This document shows, piece after piece, positions 54,775 to 61,868 of a DNA stretch of 64,000 nt (its first letter is position 1; each line of letters begins with the position of its first letter). The stretch spans positions 1,873,221-1,937,220 of the forward strand of contig NZ_CP061286.1 of assembly GCF_018687095.1 (NCBI RefSeq), read 5' to 3'. The notes under the pieces are model-generated. The model ran no database searches and was not told the DNA's origin. It worked only from the letters and a program-made list of their open reading frames with translations. A program made the position numbers and the translations under genes. Source of the DNA: Polynucleobacter sp. MWH-UH25E. Lineage in GTDB: Bacteria; Pseudomonadota; Gammaproteobacteria; Burkholderiales; Burkholderiaceae.

Positions 54775-54799
54775 CAAGTGTCGCGTTTCGCGACACTTG
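54775..54799. repeat. Palindrome A, copy 2
   Basis: A 25-bp perfect hairpin: CAAGTGTCGCG, loop TTT, CGCGACACTTG. It ends 6 bp before the stop codon of the downstream minus-strand gene. Related copies lie at 48719-48741 and 57678-57698. It could be a bidirectional terminator but has no T-run. Confidence 0.75.
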
Positions 54800-54804
54800 G
54801 CCTA

Positions 54805-55953
54805 CTAATCATCTAAGTCAAAAGACTCTTGAGACCATTGTTTGAAGTACTTAAGCCCAACCTCATTTTCCAGACCCAATACATCCCTAACAAATAACTC
54901 AGTATTCCCAGCTCCAATCAGGATATCAGGACCTATATATTGATCATCTTCAAATTCCCGAAGAATCCTCAATTCCTCTTCTGCAGCATCTACCCCTATC
55001 TCAAACTGCCATGTTTTAAGGGTTCGGATTCTTTCAAGATCCGCATTGGAAAATCGCTTATGAACTGAGAGGTTGGTGATCCCTATCTTATATAGAGTCT
55101 CATTGTTATCAGTTAGTACGGCAAGATAATAAAGCGTAGCTGGCTTTGTTTGATCAAACCCAGAAACAGCACAGCCAGGACAACCAGATCCTCTTGAATG
55201 ATTAATGGGCGATTGCCAAAAGGATCCATGCTCCGAACAAATGATCTCCACTTTATCTTGAGCAGATGCGTAGTTGACTTTTGAGTAGTCATATCCATCT
55301 CCATGAGTCAGCCAAGCTGCTTCAATAAAATCGTCTGTAGTTAGTCTGCGTTTATCGGCACTGGCTATATCGCTACACTTCGAACAATTAATCCCACGAA
55401 TATGGGCTGCAGGTAATTGAAAAAATGGGCCATGCTCTTTACAGATGATCTTTACCTTGGTTAAAGCATTGGTGTACTCAACTTGCGAGTAATCATATCG
55501 ATCGCCATGCATATTTTTGGCATCTTGCAAGAATCGTTCTAATGAATGACTGAGCTTTTGGGCTGTAGATTCACGTCCACAACTGGGGCAATTAAAACCC
55601 TTCAAGTGAGACATTACCCGCTGATTAAAGAATCCATGCTCAGGACAAAGGATTTTTATCTTATCCTCCACGCTCTTAAAATCTACAAAAGCGTAGTCAT
55701 AACGACCGCGATGCAATACCTGCGCCCGAATAATAAAGTTCATAATGCTTAATGGCTTATTGCCACCACAAGCTCGACAACCTTTTCCACTTAGATGATT
55801 TGCAGGTCTCTGCTGAAATTCCCCATGTATTGGGCAAATGATCGTGACATCTTTTATGGCGGCGATATATACCATCTTTGAATAGTCGTACTTATCACCA
55901 TGCACCTCTCGGGCACGTCTGATGAAATCGGCGGCAGTGACTTTTTTGGACAA
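54805..55953 (-). CDS. Four zinc-ribbon (DUF723-like) repeats fused to a GIY-YIG-type domain
   Basis: A 382-aa protein. Residues 1-255 hold four repeats of about 64 residues, each with FI-x(3)-A-x(3)-HG-x-x-YDYS, then C-P-x-H-G-x-F, then a C-x-x-C near the end, so each probably binds zinc. Residues about 260-370 resemble a GIY-YIG/T5orf172 nuclease: LYYLAVL, YKIGITNLSVHKRF and a later Glu in GNTELFVRD. Such proteins are common in phages and mobile elements. Its gene is flanked by palindromes A and B, which lie next to each other without a gene at two other places. Confidence 0.7.
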   Translation of the reverse strand: MSKKVTAADFIRRAREVHGDKYDYSKMVYIAAIKDVTIICPIHGEFQQRPANHLSGKGCRACGGNKPLSIMNFIIRAQVLHRGRYDYAFVDFKSVEDKIKILCPEHGFFNQRVMSHLKGFNCPSCGRESTAQKLSHSLERFLQDAKNMHGDRYDYSQVEYTNALTKVKIICKEHGPFFQLPAAHIRGINCSKCSDIASADKRRLTTDDFIEAAWLTHGDGYDYSKVNYASAQDKVEIICSEHGSFWQSPINHSRGSGCPGCAVSGFDQTKPATLYYLAVLTDNNETLYKIGITNLSVHKRFSNADLERIRTLKTWQFEIGVDAAEEELRILREFEDDQYIGPDILIGAGNTELFVRDVLGLENEVGLKYFKQWSQESFDLDD

Positions 55954-56013
55954 AATATAGATACGTTAGGTTAATGAAACTTAATAGAAATATTAGCCTA
56001 TGAATCAGTAAGA

Positions 56014-56034
56014 TTTGTCGGGTAACCCGACAAA
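56014..56034. repeat. Palindrome B, copy 2
   Basis: The same 21-bp palindrome as at 48753-48773 (core TTGTCGGGTAACCCGACAA). It lies 60 bp upstream of the start of the zinc-ribbon/GIY-YIG gene. Confidence 0.8.
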
Positions 56035-56162
56035 ATAATGTCGAAACCACCCTGCTCCATCGCCAACCCGATCAAACCCGCAAGACCACCCGTCAACGTC
56101 ACGCCACTTTCAAGGCAGGTTTAGGTCAATGTCTTGACTACTGTCTATCTACAATTTCACAT
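56035..56162. other. Right end of island A, no clear gene
   Basis: Between palindrome B and the tRNA-Lys repeat there is no gene I can support. A GC-richer patch (56041-56125) can be read on the minus strand as an open stretch of about 38 codons containing LTGGLAGLIGLAMEQGGFD that continues through palindrome B and stops at 55999; it has no convincing start and may be a remnant. Confidence 0.4.
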
Positions 56163-56207
56163 CTTTTAATCCGTTGGTCGCGAGTTCGAATCTCGCCCGA
56201 CCCACCA
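56163..56207 (+). repeat. tRNA-Lys 3'-end repeat (att-like site between islands A and B)
   Basis: 45 bases identical to 48524-48568 of the tRNA-Lys gene, from the anticodon loop CTTTTAATCCG to the terminal CCA. Sequence before it does not match the tRNA. This is what a tRNA-targeting integrase leaves at the far end of an integrated element. The IS481 element begins immediately after it. Confidence 0.9.
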
Positions 56208-57530
56208 CAAATTTGTAGGTACGTACCGGACACATGCTTTACGTCCAGTACCGACCACATGGTTTACACATCTACCAATCACATCCCCAATACTTTGGGA
56301 CCAAATGGGTTTTCTAGGGCTTGTACCCGCGAAGACTCCATATCAAAGTAAGCCATATCGTAATCCATAAAGCTGACTAGCCACACGTCGTCCTCGACTT
56401 GCCGCAATCCTACGTCATGACCAGCGAACACCGTACTAAAGTGAATCTTCTTGCCATCCAAACAGATGCGTCCGCAGTTGGTAACAGTGACGGTTTTATC
56501 GTGGAAGGGATAGCTGACATCAGGCAAGCCTTCGTATTTGCGGGCCGATGGCATATACAGATCGGCTGGTTTTTTCATGTCCAGGGCTTGATGAGGACGC
56601 TCATAGTTGTACTCATAGATAAAGTCTTCAAACTTATCTTGTTGTTGCAACAGCGTTTTAGCTGGCGGTTTAGTCGTCGCTTGTTTGAGCGTTAAGTGCA
56701 TGCGTTCATGCCGACCATTTTGCTGAGGATTGCCTGGCTTAATGCGCTCAATCCCAATCCCTAAGCGCAGCCACCACACCGATAAGCTAGAGAGACCATA
56801 GAGTGCATTGGCGCACGCAAAGGGCACACCATTATCTGAGCGGATACTGCCTGGCAGCCCATACTCTTTAAAGAGTTGCTCAAAGACGGTAAAGGCCTGG
56901 GCTTCTCGGGTACTCTCTAGCCCTTCACAGCAAATCAAAAAGCGACTGGCATAGTCCGTCACCGTTAAGGGGTAACAATACTGCTTGTTACCGAGCATAA
57001 ATTCGCCTTTGTAATCGACACACCACAGGGCATTAGGCTCTTTGAGATCGGATAAGTTGGTTCCCGTGAGTTTGGGATGGTGGCGACCCCGTTTCTTTTT
57101 CACTAAGCCATGGCGATCGAGTACCGCGTGTACTGTACTTTTAGCTGGCAAGGCAATATCGGGGTAATGGGTGTGCAATCGATCCCGCAGTTTAGGAGCG
57201 CCCCAAGTCGGAAACTCCTTTTTGAGTTTGACAATGAGTTGCTCGACCTGGAAGGGTAAGTGGTTGGCTTGCCGAAACGGGCGTCTACTGCGATCGGTAA
57301 AGGCTTCTAAACCACTATCTTTATAGCGATCAATGATCTTATGGCAAGTCACCCTAGAGATTCCGAACTCCTGGCATAAGGCAGAGATCTTCTCGCCATC
57401 TAAGTAACGCGACACAAATTTGAGCTTTTCGTCCATCTTCGTACTAACATTGCCCGGCATAGAGTGGTCCCTCCTATGCCAAAAACTGTAAAGCATGTGT
57501 CCGGTATAAAGTGTTAACTATGTGTCGAGT
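56208..57530 (-). mobile_element. IS481-family insertion sequence
   Basis: One transposase gene between inverted ends. The 19-bp sequence TACCGGACACATGCTTTAC (56224-56242) is repeated inverted at 57487-57505. A related sequence occurs a second time at each side: GACCACATGGTTTAC inside the left end, and the complement of GACACATAGTTAAC outside the right end. Exact boundaries and target duplication are not clear; I use the ends of the interrupted island sequence. Compared with the tRNA-Lys locus, the insertion split the sequence just after the repeat's CCA. Confidence 0.8.
56279..57460 (-). CDS. IS481-family transposase
   Basis: About 393 aa from the ATG at 57460 (MPGNVSTKMDEK); an earlier in-frame ATG at 57496 is less likely because it runs into the terminal repeat. 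An N-terminal helix-turn-helix (ISALCQEFGISRVTCHKIIDRY) precedes the integrase core. The DDE residues are in LWCVDYKGEF, SIRSDNGVPF and QNGRHERMH. The reading frame is intact, so the element could be active. Confidence 0.92.
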   Translation of the reverse strand: MPGNVSTKMDEKLKFVSRYLDGEKISALCQEFGISRVTCHKIIDRYKDSGLEAFTDRSRRPFRQANHLPFQVEQLIVKLKKEFPTWGAPKLRDRLHTHYPDIALPAKSTVHAVLDRHGLVKKKRGRHHPKLTGTNLSDLKEPNALWCVDYKGEFMLGNKQYCYPLTVTDYASRFLICCEGLESTREAQAFTVFEQLFKEYGLPGSIRSDNGVPFACANALYGLSSLSVWWLRLGIGIERIKPGNPQQNGRHERMHLTLKQATTKPPAKTLLQQQDKFEDFIYEYNYERPHQALDMKKPADLYMPSARKYEGLPDVSYPFHDKTVTVTNCGRICLDGKKIHFSTVFAGHDVGLRQVEDDVWLVSFMDYDMAYFDMESSRVQALENPFGPKVLGM

Positions 57531-57711
57531 CGTACAGGGCCACCTTCGGGTAGCTTTTCTTTTTGGTTGGTGTAACTGTGGTGACTGCTGACAACAATTG
57601 ACGATCCTATGAACCGGGTTAAGTGGGGATGGGTACGCTGGGTGACCGTGGACGACTATTGGAAGATTTGGTTGGTAAGTGTCGCGAAATGCGACACTCG
57701 GGCATATGAGA
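57531..57711. repeat. Island left-end region, copy 2 (with palindrome A)
   Basis: No gene. Homologous to the region after tRNA-Lys (48573-48752): a degenerate terminator GCCACC-TTCG-GGTAGC, the shared block GACTATTGGAAGATTTGGTT, then palindrome A at 57678-57698 (arms AGTGTCGC and GCGACACT). This is the start of island B displaced from its att repeat by the IS. Confidence 0.7.
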
Positions 57712-57728
57712 TGTCGGGTTACCCGACA
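57712..57728. repeat. Palindrome B, copy 3
   Basis: TGTCGGGTTACCCGACA, differing from copies 1 and 2 in one central base pair. It lies 13 bp after palindrome A, as in copy 1. Confidence 0.75.
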
Positions 57729-57775
57729 AACGAGGTTATAGGCAACCAAAAAACCACTCGAAGATGGCCTTTTAT

Positions 57776-57979
57776 TTACTTACAGCAAGAGCTGTCTTTT
57801 GAGCAACTTTTGCATCCCATGATTGAATAGGCTGGGCAAAACCTAAATACGCCCGTTACTAGTGGAAGAACCCCTATCCAACCCCAATCTCCAATTTTAT
57901 CAGTGAGAGTTAATCCGATTAAAACTAAACCGATAACGATCCGAATCACTCTATCAGCACCACCAACATTGCATTGCAT
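57776..57979 (-). CDS. DUF2892 (YgaP-type) membrane protein
   Basis: A 67-aa protein with two membrane helices. MQCNVGGADRVIRIVIGLVLI and FRFCPAYSIMGCKSC match the DUF2892 domain that anchors the rhodanese YgaP. Start at 57979 is supported by GGGAGGTG upstream. The tail is rich in cysteine (CKSCSKDSSCC), which may bind sulfur or metal. It is the second gene of a pair with the ArsR regulator, 17 bp after it. Confidence 0.85.
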   Translation of the reverse strand: MQCNVGGADRVIRIVIGLVLIGLTLTDKIGDWGWIGVLPLVTGVFRFCPAYSIMGCKSCSKDSSCCK

Positions 57980-57996
57980 ATCAACACCTCCCATGG

Positions 57997-58305
57997 TTAT
58001 TTGCTACAGTAATTTTTATAAAGCACACTCATAACCTCTAAAGCTGCAGAATTAGATAGTGAATAGTAAATCTGCTTACCCTCTCTTCTTGTTTCAACTA
58101 GCTCTTCATTTCTCAAAACTGTGAGCTGCTGAGACAAAGTGGGCTGACGAATATCTAGCGCTGCCTCAAGTTCGCTCACACACTTTTCACCCTGACTAAT
58201 TTGACACAACAATAGTAATCTATCGCTATTTCCTAGCGTTTTAAGCAGTCTGCAAGCCTCATTAGCTGATTCTTGCATTCTTCCTAGATCCATACTCATA
58301 GCCAT
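57997..58305 (-). CDS. ArsR-family regulator, BigR/SqrR-like
   Basis: A 102-aa winged-helix repressor (LGNSDRLLLLCQISQGEKCVSELEAAL, IRQPTLSQQLTVLRNEELVETRREGKQIYYSL). Cys42 in GEKC and Cys100 in NYCSK correspond to the two cysteines that sense persulfides in BigR/SqrR/YgaV. An extra Cys at 18 and 34 is present. The typical metal-binding motif ELCVCDL of ArsR is absent. Divergent from the RND gene across an AT-rich 94-bp region, so it probably controls both sides. A start at 58293 (MDLGRM) is also possible. Confidence 0.83.
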   Translation of the reverse strand: MAMSMDLGRMQESANEACRLLKTLGNSDRLLLLCQISQGEKCVSELEAALDIRQPTLSQQLTVLRNEELVETRREGKQIYYSLSNSAALEVMSVLYKNYCSK

Positions 58306-58354
58306 TTAAGACTTACAGCCCCCATTTAATTTCATCATATGATCATTTTACATT

Positions 58355-58374
58355 ATTATATAATATAATTATAT
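58355..58374. promoter_or_regulatory. Two overlapping AT palindromes, likely ArsR operator
   Basis: ATTATATAAT (58355-58364) and ATATAATTATAT (58363-58374) are both perfect palindromes and overlap by two bases, midway between the ArsR start and the RND start. A third, ATCATATGAT, lies at 58334-58343. AT-rich palindromes over the promoter are usual for this repressor group. Confidence 0.5.
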
Positions 58375-58399
58375 GAATTAATCAGTTAGGCGCAAAGAC

Positions 58400-61300
58400 A
58401 TGGACAATCAGTTAGGGATTTCAGGCCGAATAGCAGCATTTTTTCAAGGGGCGCAAATTACGCCACTAATAGCTATCCTCGCTTTACTTCTGGGCTTATT
58501 TGCCATCATAGTCACCCCACGTGAAGAAGAGCCTCAAATTAATGTAACGATGGCCAATGTCATCATTCCTTTTCCTGGCGCGAGCGCTAAGAATGTAGAG
58601 GAAATGGTCTCGATTCCAGCGGAGCAAGTGTTATCACAAATTGCAGGTATTGAGCATGTCATGTCTATGTCTCAAACTGGTCTATCCGTGATCACTGTTC
58701 AGTTTAAGGTGGGCGTACCCAGAACAGAGGCATTAGTGAGACTGCATGACACGGTAGCAGCCAACTCAGATTGGTTACCCAAAGGTCTAGGTGTTATGCC
58801 AGCCATTATTAAGCCAAAGGGAATTGATGATGTACCTATATTGTCACTTACCCTATTTTCAAAAAATCCCTCAGTAACTTCTTATGAATTAGAGAAGATT
58901 GCCAACAAAATAGAAATAGATTTAAAGCGTATTAAGGGAACTCGCGAAGTTAGCACTATAGGAGGCCCAAAAAAAGCCATCCGCATCGAAGTTAGTCCAG
59001 AGAAAATGGCCATCAAAGGCGTCACTATTCCTGAACTCAGAATGGCGCTAGAAACTGCCAACCTAGGCATGCCTGTTGGTGATCTTCTTACTGAACAAGG
59101 TGCAGTTGCCATTGAAACTGGCCCTTTCCTGAAAAACTTAAATGATGTTGAGAACATCGCTCTCGGGGTGCGCCAAGGCAACCCGGTATATATCAAGGAT
59201 GTAGCTGCAGTTATAGAGGGACCCATGCAAAATCACCGCTTAGTTTGGCATACAGATGCTACCGATAAGGGCTCTGTAGATCACCCTGCCGTCACGATTT
59301 CAGTGACTAAAAAGCCTGGTGAAAATGCTGTTGATGTTTCAAATCAAGTGCTTAACCAAGTGCAATCCCTTAAAGCCACCTTAATACCCAAGGATATTGA
59401 GATAGCCGTCTCTCGTAACTATGGCGAAACTGCCAATGAAAAGGCTACCAAACTAATTCAGAAATTAATATTTGCAACCCTATCAGTAGTCGCACTCATT
59501 TTCTTTGCGCTTGGACGCAGAGAAGCTGCAATTGTTGGGTCTGCCGTTGTACTTACCTTGGCCGCGACTTTGTTTGCATCATGGGCCTGGGGATTCACAA
59601 TTAATCGCGTCTCTTTGTTTGCTCTGATATTTTCTATTGGCATCTTAGTCGATGATGCCATTGTGGTGGTAGAAAATGTTCACCGACATCAATTACTCTT
59701 CCCCAATAAAAGCCTCGAAGAAATTATTCCTGGCGCGGTAGATGAAGTCGGAGGCCCAACCATATTAGCTACTCTAACGGTTATTGCCGCCCTATTACCA
59801 ATGGCTTTTATCAGCGGCCTCATGGGACCTTACATGAGCCCCATCCCTATTAATTCAAGCATGGGCATGTTGCTTTCACTTGCAATTGCCTTCATGATCA
59901 CTCCTTGGATGGCCAGAATTTGGTTGACTAAACATTCAGACAATCAAAAGGAAAAGGCGCACTTTAATCTTGCTCAGTGGATCGGTCCAAAGTTCAAAAA
60001 AATATTTCAACCTCTTTTAAGCGATCAATCCGGCAAAAGAAATCGGAAACTACTTGCTGGCGGAGTGATTGGTGCCATTTTAATTTCAATCGCATTGCCA
60101 GTGACTGGTCTAGTGGTGCTAAAAATGCTGCCTTTTGATAATAAGTCTGAATTTCAAGTGATACTGGATATGCCACCAAACACGAGGATTGAGAAGACCT
60201 CAGATGTTTTGAGGGAAATGGGGGTCACACTTGCAAAATCGCCTGAAGTGAGTAGCTACCAGATATATGCTGGCACCTCAGCGCCAATCAACTTCAACGG
60301 CTTGGTGCGACAGTATTACTTTAGGCAAAGTCCAGCATTAGGCGATATCCAGGTCAACTTAGTGGATAAGCATCACCGCTCAGATCAAAGCCATATCATA
60401 GCAAGTCGAATTCGACCTGCGCTGCAAGAGATTGCAAAAAAATATTCTGCGAATGTCAAAGTAGTGGAAGTACCTCCAGGACCTCCAGTACTTTCACCAA
60501 TCGTCGCCGAAATATACGGCCCAACTACAGAAGGACGACTTAGCGTAAGCAAGTCAGCTCGATCTGCGCTGGAGAAAACAGAGGGCGTTGTCGACATTGA
60601 TGACAGTAGCATTGCAAAATCACCAAAGCAATTTTTGGTGATTGATCGTCGCAAAGCAAGTTTGATGGGCATTTCTCAGCAACAGATTGTCACCACCCTA
60701 CGCGCCGGACTCTCCGGAGAGAACGTCGCCTATATACATGATGAGTCGAAATATCCCGCGCCTACAGAAATCCGACTCCCTAAGAATAAACAAGATTCAT
60801 TAGATGAACTTCTGAAGTTAACTATCAGAAACTCACAGCGAGAGGCCATTCCCCTAAGCCAATTAGTTTCGATTGTAGACGCCGATCGTGAGCAGACTAT
60901 CTATCACAAGGATCTTCTTCCAGTGAATTATGTGATTGGAGATGCTGCAGGAAAAATTGATAGTCCTCTATATGGACTATTTAAAGCCAGATCCCTGACA
61001 AAGGAAATTAAGGATCCACAGGGTAAAGAGGTGGAAGAATTCTTTACAGCAGCCCCAACCGATCCCTACCAACATTACGCCATCAAATGGGATGGCGAAT
61101 GGCAAGTTACCTATGAAACCTTCCGTGATATGGGCGCTGCCTATGCAGTTGGCTTAATACTGATTTACCTTTTGGTTGTAGCGCACTTTGGCTCCTACCT
61201 TACGCCGCTCGTCATCATGGCACCAATCCCCCTTACCATTATTGGGGTCATGCCTGGACATGCCCTATTGGGTGCGCAATTCACGGCGACCTCCATGATT

Positions 61301-61624
61301 GGTATGATTGCGCTAGCGGGCATCATTGTGCGCAACTCAATACTACTAGTAGACTTTATTAATCTGCAGGTTCGTGAGGGCATTGCATTCAAGGATGCTG
61401 TAGTTGATGCAGCAATCACCAGGGCGCAGCCGATTGCGTTGACAGGCTTAGCCGCCATGTTAGGCGCCTTCTTTATATTAGATGACCCCATCTTCAATGG
61501 CCTTGCCATCTCTCTAATTTTTGGAATTCTGATCTCGACTGCTTTAACGTTGGTCGTCATTCCCTTGCTCTACTACACAACCTACTCGAATCGAGTTGAC
61601 AGAATTCTCAAATCAACCCATTAA
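58400..61624 (+). CDS. RND-family efflux permease
   Basis: A 1074-aa inner-membrane RND pump with the usual twelve helices and two large periplasmic loops (about 45-340 and 575-890). ILVDDAIVVVENVHRH is in helix 4, where the proton-relay aspartates lie; ITVQFKVGVPRTEAL and PREEEPQINVTMANVIIPFPGASAKNVEEMV are family-typical. No membrane-fusion (adaptor) gene is nearby, which is unusual. Followed by DUF2892 and TolC-like genes on the same strand. Substrate unknown; the BigR-like regulator hints at sulfur compounds. Confidence 0.9.
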   Translation: MDNQLGISGRIAAFFQGAQITPLIAILALLLGLFAIIVTPREEEPQINVTMANVIIPFPGASAKNVEEMVSIPAEQVLSQIAGIEHVMSMSQTGLSVITVQFKVGVPRTEALVRLHDTVAANSDWLPKGLGVMPAIIKPKGIDDVPILSLTLFSKNPSVTSYELEKIANKIEIDLKRIKGTREVSTIGGPKKAIRIEVSPEKMAIKGVTIPELRMALETANLGMPVGDLLTEQGAVAIETGPFLKNLNDVENIALGVRQGNPVYIKDVAAVIEGPMQNHRLVWHTDATDKGSVDHPAVTISVTKKPGENAVDVSNQVLNQVQSLKATLIPKDIEIAVSRNYGETANEKATKLIQKLIFATLSVVALIFFALGRREAAIVGSAVVLTLAATLFASWAWGFTINRVSLFALIFSIGILVDDAIVVVENVHRHQLLFPNKSLEEIIPGAVDEVGGPTILATLTVIAALLPMAFISGLMGPYMSPIPINSSMGMLLSLAIAFMITPWMARIWLTKHSDNQKEKAHFNLAQWIGPKFKKIFQPLLSDQSGKRNRKLLAGGVIGAILISIALPVTGLVVLKMLPFDNKSEFQVILDMPPNTRIEKTSDVLREMGVTLAKSPEVSSYQIYAGTSAPINFNGLVRQYYFRQSPALGDIQVNLVDKHHRSDQSHIIASRIRPALQEIAKKYSANVKVVEVPPGPPVLSPIVAEIYGPTTEGRLSVSKSARSALEKTEGVVDIDDSSIAKSPKQFLVIDRRKASLMGISQQQIVTTLRAGLSGENVAYIHDESKYPAPTEIRLPKNKQDSLDELLKLTIRNSQREAIPLSQLVSIVDADREQTIYHKDLLPVNYVIGDAAGKIDSPLYGLFKARSLTKEIKDPQGKEVEEFFTAAPTDPYQHYAIKWDGEWQVTYETFRDMGAAYAVGLILIYLLVVAHFGSYLTPLVIMAPIPLTIIGVMPGHALLGAQFTATSMIGMIALAGIIVRNSILLVDFINLQVREGIAFKDAVVDAAITRAQPIALTGLAAMLGAFFILDDPIFNGLAISLIFGILISTALTLVVIPLLYYTTYSNRVDRILKSTH

Positions 61625-61643
61625 TTCATTAAAGGAATTCATC

Positions 61644-61853
61644 ATGACATCCTGGCAACTAGTTCGCGTTATAGCGGGAGCTTTCATCTTAATTTCTGTG
61701 GCACTTGGAGCACCTTCGAGTCCATGGTTTATCAATGAATGGTTCTTGGCATTCACAGCCTTTGTTGGCGCCAATATTTTGCAAAGCGGTTTGACTCAAT
61801 GGTGCCTAATGGAAAGCATTGTCCGAAAACTAGGCCTCAAAGCTGGTGCATAA
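61644..61853 (+). CDS. DUF2892-like small membrane protein
   Basis: A 69-aa protein with two helices, starting MTSWQLVRVIAGAFILISVALG, with AGGAAT-type ribosome site (AAAGGAATTC) before the ATG at 61644; the longer frame from 61596 overlaps the RND gene and is unlikely. The second helix holds FVGANILQSGLTQWCLMESI, as in DUF2892 proteins. It lies 19 bp after the RND gene and 15 bp before the TolC-like gene, so it is part of that operon. Confidence 0.8.
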   Translation: MTSWQLVRVIAGAFILISVALGAPSSPWFINEWFLAFTAFVGANILQSGLTQWCLMESIVRKLGLKAGA

Positions 61854-61868
61854 ATTCAAAGGTCCGCA

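Larger units (their letters stand above)
48524..56162. mobile_element. Genomic island A, integrated at the 3' end of tRNA-Lys
   Basis: Bounded by the tRNA-Lys 3' end and its exact 45-bp copy at 56163-56207. Cargo: an HD-GYP protein, a GGDEF protein, an outer-membrane barrel, a polysaccharide synthase, an MFS transporter, a CDGSH protein and a zinc-ribbon/GIY-YIG protein. No integrase, excisionase or replication gene is visible, so it is either a decayed element or one mobilised in trans. The left end resembles that of island B. Confidence 0.75.

Noticed and set aside
48524..56162. A prophage at tRNA-Lys
   Set aside because: No capsid, tail, packaging, lysis or integrase genes are present; cargo is metabolic and signalling.
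58400..61624. A heavy-metal (CzcA/CusA) assignment for the RND pump
   Set aside because: The regulator lacks the ArsR metal site and no adaptor or metal-binding genes are present, so I leave the substrate open.
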